DNA of 56,727 bases, from the NCBI GenBank assembly GCA_964394585.1, contig CAYMYI010000010.1:1-56727 (forward strand). Direction: 5' to 3'. Below the pieces are notes generated by a model. The model did no database searches, was not told the origin of the DNA, and saw only the letters and a program-made list of their open reading frames with translations. Positions within the stretch are counted from its first letter, which is position 1. Every line of letters starts with the position of its first letter. Position numbers and translations under genes: made by a program. The DNA comes from CAYUJH01 sp964394585. Lineage in GTDB: Bacteria; Bacteroidota; Bacteroidia; Cytophagales; Flammeovirgaceae. Below are positions 15,628 through 24,936 of this stretch, one piece after another.

Positions 15628-17595
15628 TTACAGAATTTTGAAATCGATACGTCGGTTTTTGGCTCGGTTGGCATCCGAAGTATTTGGTACTATGGGCTGC
15701 GTTTCTCCATATCCTTCCGATTGCATACGCTCTTTAGAAATCCCGTTTTCGGTAAGGTATTCTACCACTGCTTTCGCACGGTTTTTTGAGAGGGTCAGGT
15801 TATCGGAATCGGAGCCAACATCGTCGGTATGGCCGGCAATTTCTATTTTCATTTCAGGATTTTCTTTCATGAAACCCACTAGCTTATTCAGTTCAGTCTG
15901 CGATTTATCGAGCAGTGCATATGAGCCCGACTCAAAGAAAATATTGTTTAGGGTAATGGTAGAGCCTGAGGCAATAGGCTCTAAGTAAATATCTACCGTT
16001 ACCGAGTCTAGCGCATCAATTTGCGTGTAGTCAAATGAACGGCTTTGGAATAAATATCCTTTTTTGTTTACATAAAGCGCATATTCGGCGCCTTGGGTGA
16101 GTACAATCAGATAGTTGCCATATTTGGCATCTGAAGTAACCGAGGATACCACTTGCTCGTTGGCAAGGTTTACCAAATCGATGTTGGCTTCTAACTTTTC
16201 TTTGGTTTTTGCATCATAAACTACACCTTTCACAAAATCGCTTTTGTTTTTAAGGCGGAGAGCTTCGGGGATATCGAACACTTGCAACTTGCTAAGTATG
16301 GTGCGTTCATCTTTCCGTACTTCATCAGAGTAGTATCCTTTTAGGCCATCGGCAGTGATGAAAAGGGAGACCTGATCTCGATGTGTATTGATAGGATACC
16401 CTAAGTTTTCGGGGTCAGAAAAAGCATCGCCTTTGCGCTCGGAGCGGAATAAGTCTAGCCCACCGTAGCCGGGATGCCCATCGGAGGCAAAAAACAGGGT
16501 TTGCCCATTTACATGGATAAATGGGGAGATGTCATCGGCCCATGAGTTCACAGGAGCTCCTAAGTTGATGGGCGTCGTCCATTGGTTGCTTGAGTCGCGG
16601 CGGGTAATCCAAATATCCTTTCCGCCAAGCCCTCCCGGCCGGTCTGAAACGAAAAACAGTGTGCGGCCATCTGCCGAAAGGCTCGGTTGCGACTCCCAAT
16701 GCCGAGTATTCACTACTTCGCCCAAATTTTCAGGCTTTTCCCACTCGCCGCCTACTTTGCGCGCCATAAACAAATCGCAAGAGCCGTACACAGGCCAAGC
16801 CCCTGGCACTCTGCGGCGTGGATTGTTGAACTGATCGCACGCTGTGAATATGAGAAAGCGCCCATCTGCCGAAATGCTACAAGTACCTTCGTTGAAATGC
16901 GTATTGATACTGGTGAGGTACTCAGGTTGTTGCCATTCGCCATCCACTTTAATACTTTGATACATGCTTTCGTCGCTTGTATTGTTAAGGCGAGCAGTAT
17001 AAATGAGCGTTTGTTGGTCGGCAGTGAGTACCGGAAAGTATTGTTGTTCAAACCGGTTGACTTCTTCGTTAAGTGGCGTTGGGTTAAATTCTATCGGTGT
17101 TTTCATCCCGTTGAGGGCATATTCGCAGGTGCGTAAAATTTGTTCTACTGCTGTAATATGCTTTTGATAGCGGGCTGTATTAGGGTTTAACGAAAGGAAT
17201 TTTTTACCGTATTTTTGAGCTTCCTCGTAGTTTCCATCGCGGATGGCTAAATCGGTAACAATAGGGTACAAGCCTAAAAATTCAGGGTTATTAGGGGCTT
17301 TTTCCAAAGCAGCTCGGAAGTGCTCGGCAGCTCGATCGTTTTTGCCGTATACGAGTAAAAGCGCTCCCATAAGATGGTGCGCTTCTACAAAGTCTTCATC
17401 AATTTCAAGGGCTTTTTCTAAACTCGCAATCGCTGCAGGGAAATCGCGGGCACGCCGTTCTTGTTGCGCTTTCCAAAACAATTTTTCAGCTTTTTTAGAT
17501 GATGTAGAGAGAGGAGCCTGCCCAAAAGTGAGCGAAGTCCCCAGCACCATAGCGAATAAAATGGTAATCAGGTTTCGAAAATTGAAAGGCATCAT
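15628..17595 (-). CDS. TPR/PD40/OmpA-family outer-membrane protein (PorE-like architecture)
   Basis: Outer-membrane-associated peptidoglycan-binding protein of 655 residues. Order: signal peptide (MMPFNFRNLITILFAMVLGT), TPR at about 30-170, PD40/TolB-type propeller repeats at about 205-420 (GRTLFFVSDRPGGLGG, GQTLFFASDGHPGYGG), a carboxypeptidase-regulatory-like beta-sandwich at about 440-525, and an OmpA domain at about 545-655 (IAGHTDDVGSDSDN, LSKNRAKAVVEYL, NRAKNRRIDF). This TPR-propeller-CRD-OmpA order is that of PorE of the type IX secretion system; many Bacteroidota paralogues share it, and no other T9SS gene is seen here, so the PorE role is only possible. Confidence 0.88.
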   Translation of the reverse strand: MMPFNFRNLITILFAMVLGTSLTFGQAPLSTSSKKAEKLFWKAQQERRARDFPAAIASLEKALEIDEDFVEAHHLMGALLLVYGKNDRAAEHFRAALEKAPNNPEFLGLYPIVTDLAIRDGNYEEAQKYGKKFLSLNPNTARYQKHITAVEQILRTCEYALNGMKTPIEFNPTPLNEEVNRFEQQYFPVLTADQQTLIYTARLNNTSDESMYQSIKVDGEWQQPEYLTSINTHFNEGTCSISADGRFLIFTACDQFNNPRRRVPGAWPVYGSCDLFMARKVGGEWEKPENLGEVVNTRHWESQPSLSADGRTLFFVSDRPGGLGGKDIWITRRDSSNQWTTPINLGAPVNSWADDISPFIHVNGQTLFFASDGHPGYGGLDLFRSERKGDAFSDPENLGYPINTHRDQVSLFITADGLKGYYSDEVRKDERTILSKLQVFDIPEALRLKNKSDFVKGVVYDAKTKEKLEANIDLVNLANEQVVSSVTSDAKYGNYLIVLTQGAEYALYVNKKGYLFQSRSFDYTQIDALDSVTVDIYLEPIASGSTITLNNIFFESGSYALLDKSQTELNKLVGFMKENPEMKIEIAGHTDDVGSDSDNLTLSKNRAKAVVEYLTENGISKERMQSEGYGETQPIVPNTSDANRAKNRRIDFKIL

Positions 17596-17679
17596 GAGAA
17601 GGAATTTAATAGTTTAAGGAACAGATTATCAGGATGTTGTTACCTTGTGTTCCATTCACGTTTATGAAAGTTACAAAAC

Positions 17680-19140
17680 ATGCAGAAAGATACACATTCT
17701 AACCATACAACGGTACGTGCGCCTTCAGCGTTTAATCGACTTCGATTTCCCGATGCACATAAGCTAAGGCAAGCTTTTGATCGCGGAGAGGTATCTCCCC
17801 AAGAGCACCTCAACGCTTGCCTTGATCGCATTGAAAACCACCACCCTCGTTTAAATGCAGCAGTACATACGTTTGCAGAAGAAGCTAAAGCGGCCATAGC
17901 ACAAATCCGGCAAGGTAAATTAGCAGGCATTCCTCTTAGTATAAAAGAAGTGATTGCTACGGCAGGTACTCCTGTAACGGCAGGGTCGTTCATCTACACT
18001 CAACACACCCCTTCTGAAGATGCCACCGTGGTACAACGGTTAAAAGCCGCTGGCGCCATAGTAGTTGCAAAAGGCAACGTTCCAGAGTTTAGTATGTCGC
18101 ACGAAACGCAAAACCTGCGCTTTGGCAGAACCAATAACCCCTACGACCCCGACAGGATTCCCGGAGGCTCTTCAGGGGGCGAGGCAGCATTGGTTGCTAC
18201 AGGAGGGGCAACCATAGGGATCGGTACCGATTTGGGTGGCTCGGTACGTTACCCTGCACATTGTTGCGGTTTGGTGGGCTTTAAACCTACTTCCGAAACG
18301 TTGGATAAAACAGGAGTCTACCCTGAAATTTCTTCAGAAAGCTTTTTATACTCTATGATTTCCGTAGGCACTATTACCCAAACCGTTGCCGATGCTCGCC
18401 TAGCTACCGAGATTATGGCAGGGAACCCTTTTCCTATAAATCGCCGCATAGGAGAAGGAGGGCGTTTGCTTGTACCCGAAAAATTTATGATGACCGTGCG
18501 AAGAAAAAATATAGCGCAAGCACTCGATAGTGCTGCAGCACATTTGGCTTCGAACGGATTTACCAAAGTTGCCACTCGGGTCGACGAGGTACCTAGTATT
18601 TACCTTGCTTTTTTGCGAATTCTGATGCGGAATACATTTGGCAGAACCGACCGCCCCACACCGTTAACTCCCGAAGGAAAGCAATTTACTTTATTAGGCG
18701 AAACGCTCCGCCAACTAAAAGGCGAACCTTTGGTGTGGTCCTCGTTGTATTATGCCTTGTTGGGCGTTCCGTTGCTAAACCCTTCGGCAAAGCAAGCACT
18801 CGCCGAACAACAGAAAGTAGAAGGGCTTCGCGCCAAATACACCGAGCTTTTGGGTAACGATGGCATTTTGTTGTTGCCCACTTCAGGCGATGTAGCCTTA
18901 AAACACGGAGCAGCCGCAAGGCACGATTTCTTCAGCGGCATCCCCCGTTTGTTCACTCCCATGATTTTCACGAATGTATTGGATTTACCTTCGGTAACCG
19001 TGCCGGCTTGGCGTTTTCGCGATTCAGCTACTGGTTTTCCTGCTTCTATCATGCTGAGTGCTCGTCCCGGAAACGAAGATTTTCTACTCGAAACTGCCAC
19101 CCTGCTCGAAGAAGTGATGAATAGCACTCCTGAAAATTAA
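17680..19140 (+). CDS. Amidase-signature family hydrolase
   Basis: Amide hydrolase of 486 residues. The Ser-cisSer-Lys triad is visible: Lys in PLSIKEVIATAGT, cis-Ser in PGGSSGGEAALV and nucleophilic Ser in GIGTDLGGSVRYPAH. The C-terminal fold elements (TNVLDLPSVTVPAW, ILLLPTSG) fit FAAH/GatA relatives. No gatB or gatC lies nearby, so it is not the GatCAB subunit; a free amidase acting on small amides or fatty amides is more likely. It is divergent from the OmpA gene with 84 bp between starts. Confidence 0.9.
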   Translation: MQKDTHSNHTTVRAPSAFNRLRFPDAHKLRQAFDRGEVSPQEHLNACLDRIENHHPRLNAAVHTFAEEAKAAIAQIRQGKLAGIPLSIKEVIATAGTPVTAGSFIYTQHTPSEDATVVQRLKAAGAIVVAKGNVPEFSMSHETQNLRFGRTNNPYDPDRIPGGSSGGEAALVATGGATIGIGTDLGGSVRYPAHCCGLVGFKPTSETLDKTGVYPEISSESFLYSMISVGTITQTVADARLATEIMAGNPFPINRRIGEGGRLLVPEKFMMTVRRKNIAQALDSAAAHLASNGFTKVATRVDEVPSIYLAFLRILMRNTFGRTDRPTPLTPEGKQFTLLGETLRQLKGEPLVWSSLYYALLGVPLLNPSAKQALAEQQKVEGLRAKYTELLGNDGILLLPTSGDVALKHGAAARHDFFSGIPRLFTPMIFTNVLDLPSVTVPAWRFRDSATGFPASIMLSARPGNEDFLLETATLLEEVMNSTPEN

Positions 19141-19193
19141 CATAAAATAGCAATACACGAGCAGCATCTGTCTTATGCAAGGTGTTTAAAAGG

Positions 19194-19248
19194 AAATATA
19201 TGGCTTCGTGTTGAATCACTTTAAAAGTGAAGGTAAATCCATATATTT
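19194..19248. repeat. Nested palindrome in the amidase/TolB-barrel gap
   Basis: Outer arms AAATATATGG (19194-19203) and CCATATATTT (19239-19248) enclose TCACTTTAAAAGTGA (19216-19230), itself a perfect 7-1-7 hairpin. It lies 54 bp after the amidase stop and has no T-tract, so it may be a regulatory or mobile-element-type structure rather than a terminator. The remainder of this 284-bp gap shows nothing else. Confidence 0.5.
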
Positions 19249-19424
19249 ATACACTATCGCTAAGGATTGCCTGAAAAACCAACGGCATAAAAATCTTCCT
19301 AAAAAAAGGCACACTGTTTTTCGTGGAAATTGCTATACAACCTACAAAAACGCGCCGATAGCATTAGGGGAAATTGTGTCTTTTTGTGCAGTCGTTGCAA
19401 ATCCATTACTAGAAAACCTACGCT

Positions 19425-22400
19425 ATGAACTCTACGAAATATTCTTTTGCTTTTTGGGCAGCATGCTTGCTGTTGTTAGCTTCTTTTACTGCTCAAGCAC
19501 AGTTTCAGAACAACGACCGCTTTGGTAAGAACCGCGTACAGCATAAACGGTTCGATTGGCGCTTTGTGAGTACTGCCAATTTTGATTTCTATTATTACGA
19601 CGACGGCTACGAAATCGCAAAAGTGGCGGCTCAATTCGCTGAAGACGACTTTAGCCGTATTACCGATATAGTGAGCTTTTCGCCTTACAATAAAATCAAG
19701 GTATTTATTTATAACTCGGTGAACGATTTGCTGCAAAGTAATATTGGGGTAAAACACCAAGGTTACGAAGTGGGTGGACAGACTAATTTTGTACGCTCCG
19801 AAGTAGAGGTTGCCTTCCAAGGAAACCAGTTTGCTTTTCGGCAAGAACTTTCTCGAAGCCTTGCCGATATGCTCATTTTTGAAATGATGTACGGAGGCAA
19901 TTTGAAAGAAATTTTACAGAGCAACTACCTGCTCAATTTGCCCGATTGGTTTATGGCAGGCGCAGCCGACTACATTGCTTATGGTTGGGATACCAGCATG
20001 GACGACTATATGCGTAGCATGGTAGGGAGTAAAAAGCTCCGCAAGCCTGAAAATCTGACCGATGAAGAAGCCCGTTGGGTGGGGCAGAGTATCTGGAACT
20101 ACATTGCCGAGCGCTATGGAAAAGTAAATATTGGGCACATTTTGAATTACACGCGCATTGTCCGCAACGAGCAAACCAGCATACAGAACACCTTAGGCAT
20201 TGCCTACGACCAGTTTTTGCGCGAGTGGGAAAATTACTATCAAAAGCAGGCAAATTTAGTGAAGCAAGCCTATGAGCCTTTGCCCGAAAAATCTTTGGTG
20301 TATGAGAATAAGAAAGAAAATGTGCTTAGTGCAATCAGCGTAAGCCCGGGCGAGCGATATTTGGCATTCACCGAAAACCAACGAGGGCGTTTTCACGTAG
20401 TGGTTCGTTCTTTAAAAGATGATGAAAAAGATCAAGTAGTGCTCAAAGGCGGATACCGAGTGATTAGCCAAGAAGTGAATTATGATATCCCTTTGATTGA
20501 TTGGATTTCCCCTAAAAAATTAGGGATCATCGCCCCGAAACAAGGAGTGCTCACTTTTTGGGAAATTGATGTAGAAACCGGAAAAAAAACGCGCAAGCCC
20601 TTTGAAAACTTTACGCATATCACACATTTTGATATTTCTGACGATGGCAACCAAATGGTACTGAGCGGTTCTCGCAGAGGGCAAAACGATATCTTTTTGT
20701 ATAACTTTTCAACCAATCGGCTTACCCAACTGACCGACGACACTTACGATGATATCCACCCGCACTTCATGCCTAGTGGCAATCGCATTGTGTTCAGTTC
20801 TAACCGAGCTGATACCCTTGCAACTGCTTTGAATAACCAAACATTAGCCTTGCAGAGCTTCAATCTTTTTATGATGCCATCCGACAATCCAAGCCTGCTC
20901 ATACCGTTATCCAAAACCCTTAATACTGATCTTCGTCCATTTCCTATTACAGAAGAGGAAGTGTTTTTTCTAAGCGACCGGCGTGGCGTTTTCAACCTAT
21001 TTAAAACGAACTTAGCCGATAGCATCACTACCCAAATATCGAACTATCAGCAAGGCATTAAAAATATTGCATTTACCGAAGACGGTATGTTTGTAATTGC
21101 AGGCAAAGCTGGCAAAGAGTTCATCTATCACATAAAAAAATACGACTTTGAAAAGAGCCGATTTACAGGGAAAACTCCTCGCCAACAATTAATTGACCTT
21201 CGCATGCTGCAACTATTAAAGCAACAACGAGAGTTGCAGAAGCGCAATACGACTCCAAAAGAGCAACAACCTGCCGAGGAGGAACCTACTGAGGTGGTTC
21301 GTACCCCTGAACTCCCCGCCGATGAGGTAGATACCGATAATTACCAGTTCAACTCGGTAGCCGAAGATGAAAGCCGAAAAAATAGCTTCTTAGAACGCTT
21401 TAAGGCAAAAATGGATGAAATTAATGAGCAAGATAAAGACAAACCCCTGCAGCTGAGCAAATCGGCACCGTACGAAAACCGTTTTACTGCCGATAACTTC
21501 GTTACCTCATTGCTGATTGACCCATTGCGTAGTTGGGGAATTTTGTTTGAAGTGGATATGACCGACCTTTTGGAAAATCATAAAATCAATGCCGGGCTTT
21601 TTGGGCTTACCAACCTGAATAACAGCAACTTTTTCGCAGAGTACGAATACCTCAAACACCGGGTTGATTTCCGTGCTCGCTTCGAACGCCACAACCTCGA
21701 GCTAGTTACCGAGGTGATTAACCACGAGTATAGCATGAACGTAATAAAACTTTCGGCCTCTTATCCGTTCAATATCACCAGTCGAGTGAGTATCGAGCCG
21801 TTTTATGCTTCTACACGTTTTACTAATACTTCGTTAGCAGCCCTTAACGATAACGATGTTGTAGTAAATTATGGCGGTTTTAACGCGGAGTTTGTATTTG
21901 ATAATAGCATTGTAACCGGCGTAAACATGATGGAAGGGACACGCGCAAAAGTATTACTACAGCAGTACTATGGGCTTTCGGATGGGAACAAAAATTTCGG
22001 TAATTTCATGATTGATGCCCGCCACTATCAGCGTTTGCACCGCTCGCTTATTTTGGCAACGCGCTTTAGCTATGGGCAGTTTATTGGGAAAGCCAAGAAA
22101 AACTATTTCTTAGGGGGAATGAACAACTGGGTGTTCTACGAGCTCAATGAAGAAGGGCAAGATAACCCACTGCAAATTCGCGAAAATGGTAACCAAGACA
22201 TGACCGACCTGCTATTTAGCCAATTTGTTACCAATCTGCGCGGTTTTGAACTGAATAAGTGGTACGGACAAAACTACATGCTTTTTAATGCTGAATTGCG
22301 CTTTCCGGTGCTTAAATACTTTTACCGAAAGACCATTACCTCTAATTTCTTCCGAAACCTACAGCTAATTGCTTTTACTGATATTGGTTCTTCGTGGACA

Positions 22401-22628
22401 GGGCTTAGTCCGTTTAATCGCGAAAACGCTCTGAACACAGAAATCGTGCGAGATGGAGCGTTCACTGCCGAAGTCTCAAACTTTAAAAATCCATTTTTAA
22501 TAGGATATGGTTTTGGCACAAGAACAATGTTATTAGGGTATTACACCAAGTTTGATGTAGCTTGGGGTATTGAAGATAAAGAGCGTTCGCCTGCTCGCTT
22601 TTATTTAACCATTGGACATGATTTCTAA
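19425..22628 (+). CDS. Large secreted protein: peptidase-MA-like domain, TolB-like propeller and C-terminal outer-membrane barrel
   Basis: Outer-membrane protein of 1067 residues, function unknown. Signal peptide (LLLLASFTAQAQ), then a domain at about 30-285 resembling peptidase-MA-like gluzincins (KIKVFIYNSVNDLLQ, LPDWFMAGAADYIA). The zinc-binding HExxH motif is missing where it should be (FRQELSRSLADML). PD40/TolB repeats follow at about 300-560 (GNQMVLSGSRRGQNDIFLYN, GNRIVFSSNRADT), then a charged linker at about 590-690, and finally a BamA/surface-antigen-type barrel (NKNFGNFMIDARHY, RFYLTIGHDF end). Start chosen at the ATG that gives the signal peptide. The pssA start overlaps its end. 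Confidence 0.85.
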   Translation: MNSTKYSFAFWAACLLLLASFTAQAQFQNNDRFGKNRVQHKRFDWRFVSTANFDFYYYDDGYEIAKVAAQFAEDDFSRITDIVSFSPYNKIKVFIYNSVNDLLQSNIGVKHQGYEVGGQTNFVRSEVEVAFQGNQFAFRQELSRSLADMLIFEMMYGGNLKEILQSNYLLNLPDWFMAGAADYIAYGWDTSMDDYMRSMVGSKKLRKPENLTDEEARWVGQSIWNYIAERYGKVNIGHILNYTRIVRNEQTSIQNTLGIAYDQFLREWENYYQKQANLVKQAYEPLPEKSLVYENKKENVLSAISVSPGERYLAFTENQRGRFHVVVRSLKDDEKDQVVLKGGYRVISQEVNYDIPLIDWISPKKLGIIAPKQGVLTFWEIDVETGKKTRKPFENFTHITHFDISDDGNQMVLSGSRRGQNDIFLYNFSTNRLTQLTDDTYDDIHPHFMPSGNRIVFSSNRADTLATALNNQTLALQSFNLFMMPSDNPSLLIPLSKTLNTDLRPFPITEEEVFFLSDRRGVFNLFKTNLADSITTQISNYQQGIKNIAFTEDGMFVIAGKAGKEFIYHIKKYDFEKSRFTGKTPRQQLIDLRMLQLLKQQRELQKRNTTPKEQQPAEEEPTEVVRTPELPADEVDTDNYQFNSVAEDESRKNSFLERFKAKMDEINEQDKDKPLQLSKSAPYENRFTADNFVTSLLIDPLRSWGILFEVDMTDLLENHKINAGLFGLTNLNNSNFFAEYEYLKHRVDFRARFERHNLELVTEVINHEYSMNVIKLSASYPFNITSRVSIEPFYASTRFTNTSLAALNDNDVVVNYGGFNAEFVFDNSIVTGVNMMEGTRAKVLLQQYYGLSDGNKNFGNFMIDARHYQRLHRSLILATRFSYGQFIGKAKKNYFLGGMNNWVFYELNEEGQDNPLQIRENGNQDMTDLLFSQFVTNLRGFELNKWYGQNYMLFNAELRFPVLKYFYRKTITSNFFRNLQLIAFTDIGSSWTGLSPFNRENALNTEIVRDGAFTAEVSNFKNPFLIGYGFGTRTMLLGYYTKFDVAWGIEDKERSPARFYLTIGHDF

Positions 22629-23319
22629 GTTAAAGCAAAATATTCCAAATGCCCTTACCCTTGGCAATGTGTTATGTGGCTGTTTAGGAATACAACAAAG
22701 TTATACAGGGGCACTCACCACAGCGAGTGCCTTCATTTTGTTGGGAGCCTTTTTCGATTTCTTTGATGGCTTTGCTGCTCGCCTGCTCAAAGTAAGTTCG
22801 CCTTTAGGCAAACAGCTTGACTCCCTCGCCGATATGATTACCTTCGGGGTGTTACCCGGTGTAATCTGCTATCAACTTTTGGCAAAAGCAAGCCTGCTGT
22901 TTTGGGTGCCCCATATGGCATGGATACTACCTTTAGCAGCCGCATGGCGCTTGGCAAAATTTAACATCGACACCAACCAAACCGATCAGTTTTTGGGAGT
23001 GCCTACTCCTGCAGTAGCCTTATTCTTAGGCAGTCTGCCTTTTATAGCGCAGCAACCAGATAGTTTATGGGCAGCATGGGTGGCAAAGCCTGAAGCACTG
23101 TTGGCTTGTGCCTTTATATTATCGGGGCTGATGGTTTCAAACATACCCCTGCTAGCTCTTAAATTTAAGTCGTTTCAGTGGGAAGGCAACCAGCTGCGTT
23201 ATGTTTTGCTCGCCACGGCGCCTTGGTTTATTGTACTGATGCAGGTAGCCGGCATTCCTGTTCTTATTTTTTGGTACATTCTGCTTTCTTTCACGGGGAA
23301 TATCCTAAAATTGCAGTAG
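22618..23319 (+). CDS. pssA: CDP-diacylglycerol--serine O-phosphatidyltransferase
   Basis: Inner-membrane enzyme that makes phosphatidylserine, precursor of phosphatidylethanolamine. The 233-residue product begins MISKLKQNIPNALTLGN, typical of the family. The CDP-alcohol phosphotransferase signature DG-x2-AR-x8-G-x3-D-x3-D is complete (FDGFAARLL, then PLGKQLDSLADM), and several hydrophobic segments follow. ATG at 22618 is preferred over the TTG at 22612; either way the start lies inside the end of the preceding gene (11-bp overlap), so the two are translationally coupled. purS follows after 31 bp. Confidence 0.93.
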   Translation: MISKLKQNIPNALTLGNVLCGCLGIQQSYTGALTTASAFILLGAFFDFFDGFAARLLKVSSPLGKQLDSLADMITFGVLPGVICYQLLAKASLLFWVPHMAWILPLAAAWRLAKFNIDTNQTDQFLGVPTPAVALFLGSLPFIAQQPDSLWAAWVAKPEALLACAFILSGLMVSNIPLLALKFKSFQWEGNQLRYVLLATAPWFIVLMQVAGIPVLIFWYILLSFTGNILKLQ

Positions 23320-23350
23320 TTCTTACCAAAACGAAAAAAATCGAATCCTC

Positions 23351-23605
23351 ATGAAATTCATCGCTGAAATTGATATTATGCCTTTAAAAGAGTTACTCGA
23401 TCCGCAAGGCAAGGCAGTACAACTTGGGTTGCATAACTTAGGAATCGACCAGATGTCGGATGTACGGATTGGCAAGCACATTACTCTTGAAGTCGAAGCG
23501 GCTAACCAAGAAGCTGCTAACGAGTTGGTAGAAAAAGCTTGTAAAAGCCTGCTAGCCAATTTGATTATGGAAAGTTACAGCTATACCCTTACACCTGCAG
23601 AATAG
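23351..23605 (+). CDS. purS: Phosphoribosylformylglycinamidine synthase subunit PurS
   Basis: Small subunit of the PurLQS complex that makes FGAM in purine synthesis. The 84-residue length and pattern fit: MKFIAEIDIMPLKELLDPQG, LGLHNLGIDQMSDVRIGKH and the C-terminal ANQEAANELVEKACKSLLAN. It bridges PurL and PurQ and has no catalytic residues. purL and purQ are not in the window, so the gene stands alone behind pssA. Confidence 0.93.
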   Translation: MKFIAEIDIMPLKELLDPQGKAVQLGLHNLGIDQMSDVRIGKHITLEVEAANQEAANELVEKACKSLLANLIMESYSYTLTPAE

Positions 23606-23618
23606 CAAACTATTGGTT

Positions 23619-24647
23619 CTATTGAACAACTCTGGGTAAAAAAATGCTGAATACGGTTTCTTCTTTTGAAGAAGATATCAAGTCGAGTGTACCATTGAGC
23701 TTGCGCACCGCTAAATTCGCTGTATAAAGCTCAGTTCCGGTGTGTTGGGGGTGGTTGTTAGTTCGGTGAAATAGCTCAAAAATCTCTTTGCTTAATCGCT
23801 CAGGGATTTTTTTTCCATTGTGCGAAATATATACCTGTAAATTGCCATTTTGCTCTATGAAGTTAAACTTGATAATAGAGTTACGCTGTTCGCTATTGGC
23901 TGCTTGCGGAGTGGTACTATTGCGCAAAGCGTACTCTAACATATTGCTTACTAACTCAGTTAAAAAATCAGGGTCGGTGTATAGCAAAAATGGTTTGTAC
24001 TTGTAGGTAACATCTACATCGTCGTTCTTGGTAATAGGCTCAAAAGTTTTCTCTACATGCTCAATCACAGTTTGTAGCTGAAATTGGGTCTTTACCACTT
24101 CCGTTTCACGCAGTCGGTTAATGGAAAGTAGGCGTCGCATCACTTCCTGCATGTTTTCAGCATTGTTGTACACAAACTGAAAGTAATCAATGGCTTTTTT
24201 CTCTTCAATATCGCGGAGGGCAACATAGCACAGCCCTAAAATTCGAGCGATAGGCCCTTTTAAATCATGATGCGCACGGTACGCAAAGTTATTCAGCTCA
24301 CTGTTTGCCATCAGCAGGTCGTCGTAAGCTTCTTTGAGTTCCTTGGTGCGATCTTTCACCATATTTTCCAAATTTTCCTTCGATGCCTTCAGCTCTTCAT
24401 TTTGTTTCATGATTACCTCTTGGGCATTTTCGAGCTGCAAGGTTTGGTTGAGGAGGTCATCGTTAATGGTGTTGAGCTTTCGTTGTAGCCGATCGCTTAC
24501 TTTGGTAATAAATTGTGTGTCTGACAGTAGGTTTTCGTACGCATTGAGCAATAAGGCATACTCTTCAAACAAGGCAGAGGGTTCTATATCTCGTTTTTCT
24601 AAGATTGCTTTGGAGCGCGATAGTATGTTTTCCTCGTTTTCGTACAT
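23619..24647 (-). CDS. Cytoplasmic sensor histidine kinase with degenerate ATPase motifs
   Basis: 342 residues without membrane segments. Helices and a coiled coil (about 45-115) lead to the dimerisation helix with the phospho-acceptor His in AYRAHHDLKGPIARI (about residue 126). The ATPase domain is recognisable by fold but eroded: the N-box reads SNMLEYALR, so the usual Asn-Ala is Tyr-Ala; the G1 motif DxGxG reads SHNGKKIP; the G2 GTGLGL reads HTGTELYT. It may be unable to autophosphorylate and act as a binding partner or His-phosphotransfer protein. It converges on purS (13 bp). No regulator gene adjacent. Confidence 0.82.
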   Translation of the reverse strand: MYENEENILSRSKAILEKRDIEPSALFEEYALLLNAYENLLSDTQFITKVSDRLQRKLNTINDDLLNQTLQLENAQEVIMKQNEELKASKENLENMVKDRTKELKEAYDDLLMANSELNNFAYRAHHDLKGPIARILGLCYVALRDIEEKKAIDYFQFVYNNAENMQEVMRRLLSINRLRETEVVKTQFQLQTVIEHVEKTFEPITKNDDVDVTYKYKPFLLYTDPDFLTELVSNMLEYALRNSTTPQAANSEQRNSIIKFNFIEQNGNLQVYISHNGKKIPERLSKEIFELFHRTNNHPQHTGTELYTANLAVRKLNGTLDLISSSKEETVFSIFLPRVVQ

Positions 24648-24699
24648 TCTTTGAAAGATTTGCGCAGTCGCTTACGCTGAGCCAGTGAAACCGACTTTG

Positions 24700-24707
24700 C
24701 AAAAATA
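24700..24707 (-). promoter_or_regulatory. -7 box TATTTTTG upstream of the degenerate histidine kinase
   Basis: Exact TANNTTTG on the minus strand, 53 bp before the kinase start codon; no -33 TTG at the expected spacing. The rest of the 289-bp gap to the GH31 gene shows only a weak hairpin. Confidence 0.45.
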
Positions 24708-24936
24708 CTCAATTTTTGATGTGAAAGTAATGAATTCTTTTATCAGAAAAGCGAAATCGGTTGCTAACCAAGATCCCAAGCATTACAATGTTAAAAATAC
24801 CGCAACCGTTTGAGTTGCCTTTTTCGGAGGCTTCCACCCGAGTTTGTTCGCTATAATTTTCAGGTTTGTGAACCGTGCGTTATCTTCAATGACTAAAACG
24901 GATTTTTATTATCAAACATAATATGGGCTTAGGAAT

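Noticed and set aside
19208..19528. 106-residue frame overlapping the start of the large barrel protein
   Set aside because: It runs over a nested palindrome and across the signal peptide of the real gene in another frame; no recognisable features.
24802..24818. GCAAC/GTTGC hairpin followed by TTTTT
   Set aside because: Only a 5-bp stem, and it is not placed after a gene on the plus strand, so it was not called a terminator.
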